Assembly (NCBI GenBank): GCA_017644185.1
Contig: JAEPMA010000006.1
Span: 199,352-263,351 of the forward strand
DNA: 64,000 nt
Direction of reading: 5' to 3'
Origin: Rhodospirillales bacterium
GTDB lineage: Bacteria; Pseudomonadota; Alphaproteobacteria; Rhodospirillales; Casp-alpha2
This document shows positions 46,745 through 55,403 of this stretch, piece by piece. Every line of letters begins with the position of its first letter. The first letter of the stretch is position 1. Both the position numbers and the translations under genes were made by a program. The notes below the pieces were generated by a model that worked only from the letters and a program-made list of their open reading frames with translations, searched no databases and was not told the DNA's origin.

Positions 46745-47191
46745 TTACGCGCCGCGGCCGCGCATATGCTCTTCGACGGCGATCCGTTCAGGCGCGAACG
46801 CCTGGCGCAGGATTTCGATCGTGGCGTGAGGGTTGGCTTCACCGCACATGAATACGTCCAGAGCGGCATAGCCGCATTCCGGCCAGGTGTGGATCGAGAT
46901 ATGAGACTCGGCCAGGACCGCAACACCCGAGATGCCGCCATTCGGGGTGAAGTGGTGCAAGTGGATGTGCAGAAGCGTCGCGTTTGCGGCATCAACCGCA
47001 TCACGCAGCGCCGTTTCGACATGGCTCAGCTCGTCCAGACGATCCGCACCATAAACGTCAATAATAAGGTGCGTGCCCGCATAACGGACTCCGTCACGGA
47101 CGATGAAGTAATCTTTGTCTTCGTTGCCTTCCGAAACCGACGCCGGGGCGGCAGCTTCGTTTTCAACGACCTGAACCTGTGGCTTGGACAA
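46745..47191 (-). CDS. speD: S-adenosylmethionine decarboxylase proenzyme
   Basis: 148 residues from a TTG start with an AGGAAGG box nine to ten bases upstream. The proenzyme cleaves itself to create a pyruvoyl group and makes the aminopropyl donor for SpeE. Seen: cleavage motif LAESHISIHTWPE with Glu95/Ser96, His101 at +5 and Cys116 at +20 relative to the serine, the classical prokaryotic layout. An unusually long N-terminal extension (about 30 residues, Glu/Ala-rich) precedes the core domain. The gene is divergent from a second SpeD-family gene at 47473. Confidence 0.95.
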   Translation of the reverse strand: MSKPQVQVVENEAAAPASVSEGNEDKDYFIVRDGVRYAGTHLIIDVYGADRLDELSHVETALRDAVDAANATLLHIHLHHFTPNGGISGVAVLAESHISIHTWPECGYAALDVFMCGEANPHATIEILRQAFAPERIAVEEHMRGRGA

Positions 47192-47407
47192 TTCAGTGAC
47201 CCTTCCTAAAACAAGGCGCCTGACCGGGGTCAGACGGCTTGTAACAAAGTCGAAACAGAGACGCGCGTTTTAATACCTCTCAATCCTTGGATGCAAGGGG
47301 AATTTTATGACATTTACTTAAGCTGACCGGGGGTTCCAGCTGATAAAAAATTGTGTAATTTGCGTTTCTATCTGTTGATCCTGAACACGGAAAGGAGTAG
47401 ATAGTCG
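47192..47407. other. Divergent intergenic region speD / SpeD-like gene
   Basis: About 216 bp containing the speD upstream region (47192-47240) and the leader of the SpeD-like gene. A four-codon frame (ATG ACA TTT ACT TAA at 47307-47321) has no clear Shine-Dalgarno. An AAGGAG motif at 47392-47397 precedes no usable start codon at normal distance and could instead take part in leader RNA pairing. Confidence 0.35.
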
Positions 47408-47444
47408 CCCACGAAGCCGTGGGGTCTTAACCCCACGTTTTTTT
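47408..47444 (+). promoter_or_regulatory. Candidate attenuator: mutually exclusive hairpins ending in a T7 terminator
   Basis: CCCACG (47408-47413) can pair with CGTGGG (47418-47423). The overlapping CGTGGGG (47418-47424) can pair instead with CCCCACG (47431-47437), followed by TTTTTTT (47438-47444). The second hairpin is a textbook intrinsic terminator; the first would prevent it. It lies 28 bp upstream of the SpeD-like start, so it probably controls that gene through a leader RNA. It could also be the end of an independent small RNA. Confidence 0.7.
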
Positions 47445-47472
47445 ATAACCCGATTTTCCGGAGTTTAAGGCC

Positions 47473-47853
47473 ATGTGGGGTATGCATCTCACCGTCGACG
47501 TCGCCAACTGCAATGAAAACCGTTCCGATGCGGACGCCATCGCGCGTTTCGCCAAGGATATGGTTGAGCGTATCAACATGAAGGCCTATGGCGATCCCTG
47601 GATCGTCCACTTCGCGAAGGAAAACCCGCAGGCGGCCGGTTACACCCTGACCCAGCTGATCGAAACCTCGAACATCACCGCGCATTTTTGCGATTACACG
47701 GGCGAATGCTATTTCGACGTGTTTTCGTGCATGGAATTCGATGTTGACGAGGCGTTGGACGTGATCGCCGAGCACTTCGGTTCACGCGATTGGGTATACA
47801 ACTGCATCGTTCGTCAGGCCCCCGAAGCCAAACAGATCGCCGCCGCAGAGTAA
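47473..47853 (+). CDS. SpeD-family paralogue with altered cleavage motif
   Basis: 126 residues. It aligns with prokaryotic AdoMet decarboxylase: MWGMHLTVDVANC at the start, then LIETSNITAHFCDYTGECYFDVFSC. Against the SpeD motif AESHISIH the pyruvoyl serine (Ser66), His at +5 (His71) and Cys at +20 (Cys86) are retained, but the preceding Glu is Thr65 and the next His is Asn67. It may thus self-process but use a different substrate; some SpeD homologues are known to decarboxylate ornithine or arginine. The GTTTTTTT attenuator upstream suggests metabolite control. The stop is followed by a GC-rich hairpin. An inactive regulatory partner of SpeD is the alternative. Confidence 0.85.
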   Translation: MWGMHLTVDVANCNENRSDADAIARFAKDMVERINMKAYGDPWIVHFAKENPQAAGYTLTQLIETSNITAHFCDYTGECYFDVFSCMEFDVDEALDVIAEHFGSRDWVYNCIVRQAPEAKQIAAAE

Positions 47854-47875
47854 TTCACTGACCGCCATTTATCAC

Positions 47876-47904
47876 GCGCCTGCAGTCTCGTTGACAGCAG
47901 GCGC
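47876..47904 (+). other. GC-rich hairpin after the SpeD-like gene
   Basis: GCGCCTGC-N13-GCAGGCGC, an 8-bp perfect stem 23 bp after the stop and 24 bp before the sodium-channel gene. No T tract follows; a factor-assisted terminator or stability element is possible. Confidence 0.45.
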
Positions 47905-47927
47905 GGGGCGGATTACCAACCTCACCC

Positions 47928-48773
47928 ATGACTGACAGCGCGCCCAGGAACGATGGTTTGCGCGACAAGCTTGTTGCGCTTGTCGACGGTCAAGCGTTCA
48001 ACAATGTCATCATCGGCATTATCGTCCTCAACTCGATTGTCATCGGGATGCAGACGTCGGATGCCCTTGTACGCTCGTTCGGGCCGATCCTGGATACCCT
48101 GGATACATTGTTTCTGACGATATTCGTCATCGAGCTGATGATGCGGATCGTCGCTTATGGGACCGGTTTCGTGAAGCGGCCCTGGAGCGTGTTCGACTTT
48201 GTTGTGGTCGGGATCGCGTTGACCCCGGGCGCCGAGGCGTTTTCCGTTGTTCGTGCGTTGCGTATCTTGAGGGCACTGCGTCTGATTTCGCAGGTGCCGA
48301 CCATGCGTGTTGTGGTCGAAGCACTGCTTCGGTCACTTCCCGGGCTTGGATCAACGGCGATCCTGCTTCTTTTGATTTTCTATGTTGGCGGAGTCATGAC
48401 GACGGTGCTGTTTAAGACAGCGTTTCCGGAGTTTTTCGGTGATTTGGGCTCGTCGATCTACAGTCTCTTCCAGATCATGACGTTGGAGAGCTGGTCAATG
48501 GGCATTGTCCGTCCAGTGATGGAGCAGTATCCGTATTCGTGGCTGTTCTTTGTGCCGTTCGTCATCGTGACGTCGATCCTGGTGCTCAATCTTGTCGTGG
48601 CGATTGTTGTCGACAGCATGCAATCGGCGAAGGAAATGATGGCCGAAGAGGGCCGGGCCGAGCGGGAAGCCGCAGGTGAGCCTGCTGAGGCGACTTTAGA
48701 AACGTTGCAAACGGAAATCCGGGCACTCCGGACCGAGGTACAGGCGCTCCGCGCCGAAAGGGGCGGGGACTAA
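47928..48773 (+). CDS. Voltage-gated sodium channel, NavAb/NaChBac family
   Basis: 281 residues. Tetrameric channel with one six-helix subunit. Seen: S1-S3 ([36 protein letters not shown]), S4 with regularly spaced arginines ([16 protein letters not shown]), the selectivity filter TLESWSMG in the pore loop, which is identical to NavAb-type filters, S6 ([15 protein letters not shown]), and a C-terminal cytoplasmic coiled coil ([21 protein letters not shown]). Likely roles are motility/chemotaxis or pH and Na+ homeostasis; not evident from the neighbours. The stop overlaps the argS start (TAATG), so the channel and ArgS are translationally coupled. Confidence 0.94.
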   Translation: MTDSAPRNDGLRDKLVALVDGQAFNNVIIGIIVLNSIVIGMQTSDALVRSFGPILDTLDTLFLTIFVIELMMRIVAYGTGFVKRPWSVFDFVVVGIALTPGAEAFSVVRALRILRALRLISQVPTMRVVVEALLRSLPGLGSTAILLLLIFYVGGVMTTVLFKTAFPEFFGDLGSSIYSLFQIMTLESWSMGIVRPVMEQYPYSWLFFVPFVIVTSILVLNLVVAIVVDSMQSAKEMMAEEGRAEREAAGEPAEATLETLQTEIRALRTEVQALRAERGGD

Positions 48774-50539
48774 TGAACCTGTTTAGGGCTTTTCAGGCCG
48801 ATATTGCCGAAATTATCGCGGATCTGACCAAATCCGGTGACCTGCCGGAGGGTCTCGATACCGCAAACATCACGGTCGAACCGCCACGCGACCCGTCTCA
48901 CGGTGATATCTCCACGAATGCTGCCATGGTGCTGGCCAAACCGGCGGGCATGAAGCCGCGCGATATCGCCACTCTTATCGCGCCGGGGATTGAGGCGTTG
49001 GATGGAGTTGAGAAAGTCGATATCGCCGGCCCGGGTTTCATCAACGCGGGTCTGTCCGATGCGTTCTGGCATAAGCAGTTGGTCCGCGTGCTTGAGGCGG
49101 GCACGGATTATGGCTCGTCAGATCTTGGCGGACAGGAAAAAATCAACGTCGAGTATGTATCCGCCAATCCGACCGGTCCGCTTCATGTCGCCCATGCGCG
49201 CGGCGCTGTCGTCGGGGATGCTTTGGTCAACTTGCTGAGGAAGGCGGGTTTCGACGTCACCTCCGAATACTACATCAATGACGCCGGCAATCAGGTCGAT
49301 CAACTCGCCCGTTCAGCTCATCTTCGTTACCGCGAGGCGCTTGGCGAGAGTATCGGCGAGGTTCCGGAAGGCCTGTATCCGGGTGAGTATATGATTCCGA
49401 TCGGCAAGGAGTTGGCGGAAAGCCTTGGCGATGGTCTGAAGGACGCGCCGGAAGAAGAATGGATCGATACGTTTCGGAACGTTGCGATCGAGCGGCTGCT
49501 GGATCAGATCAAGGACGACCTGGCCGCTCTCGGTATCGAGCAGGATGTTTTTACGTCGGAACGGGATCTTGTGGCGGCGGGCAAGGTTGAGCATGTCCAG
49601 GATCTGCTCGAAGCGCGCGGATTGATCTATCGCGGCGTCCTGGAACCGCCGAAGGGCAAAGCGGCGCCTGAGGATTGGGAGCCTCGGGAACAGACTTTGT
49701 TCAAGGCGACAGACTTCGGTGACGATACCGACCGCCCACTCAAGAAATCCGATGGGTCGTGGACTTATTTTTCCAATGATATCGCAAACCATCTGGATAA
49801 GTTCGAGCGCGGTTTCAAAACCATGATCGATGTCTGGGGTGCGGATCACGGTGGTTACGTGAAACGTATGCAGGCAGCCGTCAAAGCGGTAACCGGCGGT
49901 GAAGGTGCACTCGACGTTAAGCTCTGCCAGATCGTGCACCTGAAGAAGGGCGGGGAACCGTTCCGCATGTCCAAGCGGGCTGGTAACTTCGTGACGCTCC
50001 GCGATCTAATCGACGAACTCGGTGACAATGGCAAAGATATCGTCCGCTTCATTATGTTGACGCGGAAGAACGACAGCCAGATGGACTTCGATCTCGATAA
50101 GGCGCTGGAACAGTCGCGCGATAACCCGGTGTTCTATGTCCAATACGCTCATGCCCGCTGTCATTCGGTCTTGAGGAATGCCCTCGATGTCCTGAAAGAG
50201 GGTGACATGGCACCAGAAAAGCTGGCCGGTGCTGATCTGGAAGTATTGGCCGATCCGGCAGAGCTCGAAGTCATACGCATGCTCGCGAACTGGCCAAAAA
50301 CGGTGGAAGCCGCGGCGGAGGCGCACGAGCCACACCGCATCGCGTTCTATCTGAATGATTTGGCGGCGCTGTTCCACGGCCTGTGGAACAAGGGGAAGGA
50401 CAATGTCCGGTTGCGATTCATCGACGAGGACGATGTCGATGCGACCCGCGCGCGTTTGGCACTTGTCGTTGGCGTTGCCACCATCATCGCGTCCGGACTC
50501 CAGGTGATCGGGGTGACGCCGCTCGAAGAGCTGCGTTAA
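48773..50539 (+). CDS. argS: Arginyl-tRNA synthetase
   Basis: 588 residues. Class I synthetase charging tRNA-Arg. Seen: the N-terminal Arg-tRNA-synthetase domain (about 1-110), HIGH-equivalent [18 protein letters not shown] (about residue 130), KMSKS-equivalent [16 protein letters not shown], and a C-terminal DALR anticodon-binding domain ([38 protein letters not shown]). ATG 48773 shares its first base with the stop of the sodium-channel gene. Length is typical. In many alphaproteobacteria argS is followed by SPOR-domain genes, but here the next gene is convergent. Confidence 0.96.
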   Translation: MNLFRAFQADIAEIIADLTKSGDLPEGLDTANITVEPPRDPSHGDISTNAAMVLAKPAGMKPRDIATLIAPGIEALDGVEKVDIAGPGFINAGLSDAFWHKQLVRVLEAGTDYGSSDLGGQEKINVEYVSANPTGPLHVAHARGAVVGDALVNLLRKAGFDVTSEYYINDAGNQVDQLARSAHLRYREALGESIGEVPEGLYPGEYMIPIGKELAESLGDGLKDAPEEEWIDTFRNVAIERLLDQIKDDLAALGIEQDVFTSERDLVAAGKVEHVQDLLEARGLIYRGVLEPPKGKAAPEDWEPREQTLFKATDFGDDTDRPLKKSDGSWTYFSNDIANHLDKFERGFKTMIDVWGADHGGYVKRMQAAVKAVTGGEGALDVKLCQIVHLKKGGEPFRMSKRAGNFVTLRDLIDELGDNGKDIVRFIMLTRKNDSQMDFDLDKALEQSRDNPVFYVQYAHARCHSVLRNALDVLKEGDMAPEKLAGADLEVLADPAELEVIRMLANWPKTVEAAAEAHEPHRIAFYLNDLAALFHGLWNKGKDNVRLRFIDEDDVDATRARLALVVGVATIIASGLQVIGVTPLEELR

Positions 50540-50545
50540 GGTTGA

Positions 50546-52285
50546 TTAGAGCTTGCCGCTGCTGATGCGTTCCATCAGGGATTGACCTTCATAAAACTCG
50601 GCTGGCCCACCTTGAGGCTTAGGCGGTGAGAAATCGATTCCGGGGAAAGCTTCTTCGGTCGGCATGGGCTTACCGAAATGCCATCCCTGACCCAGTTCGA
50701 TGCCGCATTGTCCAAGGAAATCAGCCAATGCTTTGTCCTCGACCATCTCGGCGATGGTCTCGACTTCGATCTCATGACAGAGCGTCGCCATCGAGGCCAG
50801 GAACGCTTTGCCTTTTTTAGTGGCAACGGCTCGTTTGACCACCGGACCGTCAAACTTAACGGTGTCGACGTCAAAGCTGTTCAAGTAGTCGAAGCTCGCG
50901 GCGCCGGCCCCGAAGTCGTCGAGTGCGACCTTGTAGCCGATATGGCGAAAGCGCTGGATCGCCTCATTAACACCTTGCAGGTCCCTGATTTCGGCTGACT
51001 CCGTGATCTCTAGGCTGAGATGATCCTCGGTGCCGATCGTTTTCGTCAGGATCTTCTTCAAATCCTCACAGAAATGCGGATCACTGATCGAATGGCCGGA
51101 AACGTTGATGGCTAGAGGGGTGAATGGGCCGGTCTTCTTGGCGGCTTCAATCGTCATTAACGCGCGTTCGGCAACGGCCAGGTCGAAGGTCGGAATGACG
51201 CCGACTTCCTCGGCCAGGGTGATCAGCTGAAATGGAGACTCACCGGCATCTTCACGGAAGCGGGTCAATGCTTCGTAATGGTGGAAGTGGCCGTCGGCGA
51301 GCGAAGCAACCGGCATGTAAACGAGATCGAAGCTGCCCTCGGCACAGATCCTTTTGAAACGTTCCACGTCCTTGACGTTCTGCGCCATTTTCTTCTCGAG
51401 AATCGAGTTCAGGTCTCCTTCCGGGATCTCCCCATCGTGTTTTGTGAACTCCTGCAGGGAATAAAGCATCGCCTTCGCAAGTTGCTTGTCGTCCATACCA
51501 CCAGCTTTGGCATCGACGGTAGCGATTTTCGGCACCAACGATCTCGCTTGAGGTGCGGCGACACTTAAGGCGTTGGAAATCTTTTCACTTAGGCCAATAG
51601 CATCCACGTCTTCACCGTGAACGATCGAGAAATTCTCATCATCAATCCGCCCTGCGGTGTCGCCCCCCAGTGATTCCTTGCTCAGGGTCTGCCCGATCGC
51701 CTTGAGCACCTCGGCTTCCTGTGCGCTGCCGGCTTCGATCCCTGCCTCGGCCAGATCGCCGATATTGATCATACTGACTTTGGGTTTACCCCCCGCAGCC
51801 TCGTAAGAGCGGACGCGTTGCGTGGCGGCATCCATGAATGCGTCGGAGTTCAGCATTCCGGTCTCTGTGTCGCGATCTTTGGGGTCACGACCGACCGGAA
51901 TCGTCTGCTTGGGCGCGATCTTGATCGCGAGGAAATAATCATTGTCGAAATCCGGAACACGGTAGCCGGAAATGGCGATTTCGGTAACCTTCTTTCCCGC
52001 TGTCTGGGCGCGCACAATCAGGTCGTCAACGCGCGCATCGCGACTTCCGACTTTAAAGATGTCGCTGACGATCGACCGGTCCTCAGGAAAAATGATGTCC
52101 AGGAAGTCGATGCCGATCAGCTCGGCATCGCTTTTGCCGAAAAAAGCCTGAGCCGGACCGGTGCAGAACTTGACCCTAAGATCTTGTGACACCTGAAAAA
52201 GAATGTCTGCACGGCAGAACGCCAGGGCGGCGAAACGCCCCAGATTGACCATGTGCGCGGATTTTTGCTTCTCCAAAGTACTCAT
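50546..52285 (-). CDS. PAS - degenerate GGDEF - EAL protein (c-di-GMP phosphodiesterase type)
   Basis: 579 residues, no TM. PAS domain (about 25-135, FCTGPAQAFFGKSDAELIGIDF), GGDEF-like fold (about 145-290) whose active-site motif reads GRIDDENFS, so cyclase activity is lost, then an EAL domain (about 310-545). EAL residues are present: HYEALTRF, INVSGHS, SLEITESA, ALDDFGAGAASFDYL, VDTVKFDG, VETIAEMVED, GQGWHFGKP. It is therefore likely an active phosphodiesterase lowering c-di-GMP, in contrast to the degenerate HD-GYP protein near lapG. A perfect 20-bp palindrome lies 13 bp upstream of the start. It is convergent with argS. In the Lap system low c-di-GMP frees LapG; a role in adhesin release is inference. 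Confidence 0.88.
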   Translation of the reverse strand: MSTLEKQKSAHMVNLGRFAALAFCRADILFQVSQDLRVKFCTGPAQAFFGKSDAELIGIDFLDIIFPEDRSIVSDIFKVGSRDARVDDLIVRAQTAGKKVTEIAISGYRVPDFDNDYFLAIKIAPKQTIPVGRDPKDRDTETGMLNSDAFMDAATQRVRSYEAAGGKPKVSMINIGDLAEAGIEAGSAQEAEVLKAIGQTLSKESLGGDTAGRIDDENFSIVHGEDVDAIGLSEKISNALSVAAPQARSLVPKIATVDAKAGGMDDKQLAKAMLYSLQEFTKHDGEIPEGDLNSILEKKMAQNVKDVERFKRICAEGSFDLVYMPVASLADGHFHHYEALTRFREDAGESPFQLITLAEEVGVIPTFDLAVAERALMTIEAAKKTGPFTPLAINVSGHSISDPHFCEDLKKILTKTIGTEDHLSLEITESAEIRDLQGVNEAIQRFRHIGYKVALDDFGAGAASFDYLNSFDVDTVKFDGPVVKRAVATKKGKAFLASMATLCHEIEVETIAEMVEDKALADFLGQCGIELGQGWHFGKPMPTEEAFPGIDFSPPKPQGGPAEFYEGQSLMERISSGKL

Positions 52286-52297
52286 CTAAACCTGATT

Positions 52298-52317
52298 TCG
52301 ATGAATATATTCATCGA
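52298..52317. promoter_or_regulatory. Perfect 20-bp palindrome upstream of the PAS-EAL gene
   Basis: TCGATGAATATATTCATCGA is its own reverse complement over all 20 bases. It sits 13 bp before the start codon of the PAS-EAL gene, in the 5' leader or promoter. Most likely a dimeric repressor operator; a very stable RNA hairpin with no loop bases is less likely. No other copy was noticed in the window. Confidence 0.6.
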
Positions 52318-52520
52318 TTGTAAACTACTCACGCGAGCGAAACGAGCGCCTATTGGTTACGCTTGGAATCTGACTGAAACATTCTGTTACAAAACTTTCC
52401 CAGAAGCATTTATAGGCCCTGTTCTCCAAAAATATCCGCCTAAATCAGGTCGATTAATCAACCTATTCCAAGTTTTTTGTGGGCGTGCCCCACCAACCAT
52501 TCGTTGTTAGAATTTCAGAT

Positions 52521-53132
52521 ATGAAAGGTTTCCGCAATGGTCTGCGTCACATCTACAGCGCGTGCCCGCACATGCGTGATGCCGTCAGGTTGTATGGCAA
52601 CCCACGCTCGCGAAAACGTCCACCTGGGTTTGCGACATTGGTGCGCATTATTGTCGATCAACAAGTATCAGTGCAGGCCGGCGCGGCAATCTGGGCGCGC
52701 TTAGAGGCTGCGGCCGGGGAGGTAACGCCATCGGCGTTGCTGGCGCTTGGAGAAACCGGATTACGGGGGGCTGGGTTAAGTGGTCCGAAAACACGTTACG
52801 TGCACGGTATCGCCGCGGCGATTGAAGCGGGCGATCTTGATTTGAGCCGACTGGGTCGGTGCAAAGAAGAGACCGTTTTTCGAGAATTGACTCAGCTCAA
52901 AGGCGTCGGCCGTTGGACGGCGGAGGTGTATATGATGTTCGCACTCGGCCGCCCCGATATCCTGCCAGTCGGCGATATCGCGCTTCAAGCCGCTGCCGGC
53001 CGGCTTCTTGGTCTTGAAACTCGGCCCAGCCCGGATGAACTTGAAGAAATCGGCGAGCGATGGCGTCCGTACCGCAGCGTGGCATCCGTCATGCTATGGC
53101 ATTTCTATAAGAAAATGCCGGCTGAAGGTTGA
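52521..53132 (+). CDS. AlkA-type DNA-3-methyladenine glycosylase (HhH-GPD)
   Basis: 203 residues from ATG 52521; a GTG at 52479 would add 14 residues and cannot be excluded. Removes alkylated bases in base-excision repair. Seen: FATLVRIIVDQQVSVQAGAAIW, the helix-hairpin-helix LKGVGRWTAEVYMMFALGRP, followed by the catalytic-Asp segment ILPVGDIALQAA, and WRPYRSVASVMLWHFYK. It lacks the N-terminal AlkA domain of E. coli AlkA, as in compact alphaproteobacterial MagIII/AlkA relatives. The region upstream (52318-52520) is AT-rich with two single GTTAC sequences and no recognised gene. Confidence 0.9.
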   Translation: MKGFRNGLRHIYSACPHMRDAVRLYGNPRSRKRPPGFATLVRIIVDQQVSVQAGAAIWARLEAAAGEVTPSALLALGETGLRGAGLSGPKTRYVHGIAAAIEAGDLDLSRLGRCKEETVFRELTQLKGVGRWTAEVYMMFALGRPDILPVGDIALQAAAGRLLGLETRPSPDELEEIGERWRPYRSVASVMLWHFYKKMPAEG

Positions 53133-53153
53133 TGCCCCACCCGCCGATCCCTG

Positions 53154-53900
53154 TCAGAGATTGGTCTTCAGGAACTCGGTGAAAGTCGCCCAGGATTTTT
53201 CATCCGCGACCTTCTGATACCGGTTTGATCCGAAGACGGTGAACGCGTGCGGCGCCCCCGAATAGACCTCGATTTCATACGTGACGCCAGCGGCTTCCAG
53301 GCGCTTTGAAAGATCGGCCACATGATCCATCGTGATGGATGTATCGGCCCCCCCATGGGCGATGAAGATTGGCGGCGTATCCTGACCATACGCCTGACCC
53401 TCCGGTGTCGAAAGGCCACCGTGGAAGGTGGCATAACCCGCGATATCGCTCGCTTTGCCGGAGCGGGCGAGTTCCAGTGTCGCCGCGCCACCGAAGCAAT
53501 ACCCCATAACGACGGCCTTGCCGCTGTTGAGCTTTCTTGCTTCGGACAAGCCGGCCAATATCAGGGCGCGCATCTTTTCGCGATCATTGTAGAGCTTGCC
53601 CATTTCGGCCTTCTTCGCGCCGGTCTCGGTCGGGCGGTTGCCCTTGCCGTAAAGATCCAGAGCAAAGGTGTCGTAGCCCAGATCGGCGAGCATATCGGCG
53701 CGTTTTCGTTCATAGTCGGTAAGCCCGTCCCAGTCATGAATGACCAGAACCAAGCCCTTGGACGTACCTTTTGCAGGCGCCTTATAGCCCTCAAGCGTCA
53801 TGCCGTCGGACGCATAGTCCACCGTGTCGCCTGCATTCGCAGTCGTGGAGATAGTGAGCGAGAGCCCGATAATAGCCAGATAGGAAGTCAGTCCACTCAT
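53154..53900 (-). CDS. Secreted dienelactone hydrolase family protein
   Basis: 248 residues. Alpha/beta hydrolase with signal peptide (SYLAIIGLSLTISTTANAG). Catalytic Cys in VVMGYCFGGAATLEL, Asp in HGGADTSITMDH and His in GAPHAFTVFG give the dienelactone hydrolase triad; LVLVIHDWDGLTDYERKRADML is the oxyanion region. Classic enzymes open dienelactones in aromatic catabolism, but no catabolic genes are nearby and a periplasmic form probably acts on another ester. It converges on the AlkA gene (21 bp between stops). Confidence 0.9.
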   Translation of the reverse strand: MSGLTSYLAIIGLSLTISTTANAGDTVDYASDGMTLEGYKAPAKGTSKGLVLVIHDWDGLTDYERKRADMLADLGYDTFALDLYGKGNRPTETGAKKAEMGKLYNDREKMRALILAGLSEARKLNSGKAVVMGYCFGGAATLELARSGKASDIAGYATFHGGLSTPEGQAYGQDTPPIFIAHGGADTSITMDHVADLSKRLEAAGVTYEIEVYSGAPHAFTVFGSNRYQKVADEKSWATFTEFLKTNL

Positions 53901-53991
53901 CGTCGTTTCCTCCAGTTAAGGGATGACGACAATGACGTAGGAACTGGAAATCCAGATTTTAAGTGGGATTGTTCATCCTGCCGGACGCCAA

Positions 53992-55392
53992 TCAGCGCTC
54001 GCGGAAGCTCTCGGAAAGAGCTTTCACAACCGGTTTCAGCAAGAATTCCAGAAGGGTTTTCTTGCCGGTCTTGATATCGGCAATCACTTCCATCCCGGGA
54101 AGCACGCGATTTCTCTCTGGATCGTCGCCGACGTAGTTTTTATCCAGCTTGATACGTGCGCGATAGAACGTATTGCCTTCCTCGTCCTGAACGGTCGTCG
54201 CGGAATACCCCTGAATAACGCCGTCGATGCCGCCGTAACGCGTGTAATCAAAAGCGGTCACCTTCACGGTCGCCTGCTGATTCACATAGATGAAACCGAT
54301 ATCCTGGGTGCTGATTCGCGCTTCGACGAAAAGATCGGCGTCGTTCGGAATCACTTCCAGAACCGTAGAGCCCGGGGCGATCACGCCGCCCACGGTTTCG
54401 GTCTGCAGTTCCTGGGCAATACCGGTCACGGGCGAACGGATATCGAGGCGTCTGATCTGGTCGTTTTTGAGCTCGATGGTTTCCTTAAGCTCGGCGATCT
54501 CGCCCAGAACCTGCGCATATTGTTCCCGTGCATCCATGCGAGAGCGGGATTCCATTTCCGCCAATCGGCTCTGGGCTTCGTCGATGGCGTTCTGCGCAGT
54601 TTTCTGTTTGCCGACAAGTTCCGCAAGTGCGGCTTCGGCACGGGCCAGCTCACGTTGGTCGTTCAACAGGATGACCTTTGAAATCAAGCCCTTCGATTCA
54701 AGCTCCTGGCGCATATTTACCTGCTGCTTGAGAATCTGAATCTGGCGCTTGTTGCCGGATACCTGGTCACGCAGCAGGGACAGTTCATTGCGGCGTTGTT
54801 CCAACTGGTCACGTAGGACGTCCGCCTGCGCTTCAAACGCCTCACGCTTTGCCGCCAAAACCTCCACCTGAGTCTTCGCGAGGTCGCGATAGCGCGGATC
54901 GATCTTACTGAGGTCGAAGTCGGCGCCGCTTATCGTCGCCAGGAGTTGTTCCGCGCGAAGTTCAAGGTTGGAAAGGCGAGTTAAAAGCTGATCCCGCTCT
55001 GGCACGATGCCCGCATCGTCCAGCCGGATCATGACTTCACCCTCGGTCACCAGATCCCCCTCGCCGACAAAGATTTCCTTTACGATGCCGCCTTCGAGGT
55101 GTTGTACGCGCTTGACCGAGCCGATAGGCGAGACCTCACCGGAAGAAACCACAACCTCGGTGATTTCGGTGATTGCCGCCCAGGCGATGAATAGACAGAC
55201 CATGATGCAGACAAAGAAGCCCGCCAGCCGGATCAGGTGGCTCGGACCGCGCTCTTCCAGCATCAACGATTGCGCCAGCGCCCCGCGCCCCACGAGGAAG
55301 CCCTCATCCGCAGCCATCGGCGCGCCGGGCAGGGGGGGCGGCGGGCCCTTGGGGGCCGGAGCCTGCGCTTTTTTGGGCGTGTGCGTATCCAT
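53992..55392 (-). CDS. T1SS periplasmic adaptor (HlyD/LapC family), system 2
   Basis: 466 residues. A Pro-rich cytoplasmic tail (KKAQAPAPKGPPPPLPGAP, residues 6-24) precedes one TM (about 57-77, LAGFFVCIMVCLFIAWAAI). Then lipoyl half (VQHLEGGIVKEIFVGEGDLVTEGEVMI), a long coiled coil, second lipoyl half (RSPVTGIAQELQTETVGGVIAPGSTVLEVIP), and the HlyD beta domain ending NRVLPGMEVIADIKTGKKTLLEFLLKP. Third gene of the operon after two ABC genes; 11 bp separate it from the second. There is no TolC gene in this operon, so the system probably shares the TolC-like protein at 39-42 kb or another one. Confidence 0.92.
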   Translation of the reverse strand: MDTHTPKKAQAPAPKGPPPPLPGAPMAADEGFLVGRGALAQSLMLEERGPSHLIRLAGFFVCIMVCLFIAWAAITEITEVVVSSGEVSPIGSVKRVQHLEGGIVKEIFVGEGDLVTEGEVMIRLDDAGIVPERDQLLTRLSNLELRAEQLLATISGADFDLSKIDPRYRDLAKTQVEVLAAKREAFEAQADVLRDQLEQRRNELSLLRDQVSGNKRQIQILKQQVNMRQELESKGLISKVILLNDQRELARAEAALAELVGKQKTAQNAIDEAQSRLAEMESRSRMDAREQYAQVLGEIAELKETIELKNDQIRRLDIRSPVTGIAQELQTETVGGVIAPGSTVLEVIPNDADLFVEARISTQDIGFIYVNQQATVKVTAFDYTRYGGIDGVIQGYSATTVQDEEGNTFYRARIKLDKNYVGDDPERNRVLPGMEVIADIKTGKKTLLEFLLKPVVKALSESFRER

Positions 55393-55403
55393 CGTTGGAT
55401 TCC

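Noticed and set aside
47307..47321. Four-codon frame (M-T-F-T) in the SpeD-paralogue leader as a possible leader peptide.
   Set aside because: No Shine-Dalgarno and no codon pattern related to polyamine or AdoMet metabolism.
53992..55392. Whether the two HlyD-type adaptors are duplicated copies of one gene.
   Set aside because: They share only family-level similarity, different N-terminal tails and different ABC partners, so no recent duplication is claimed.
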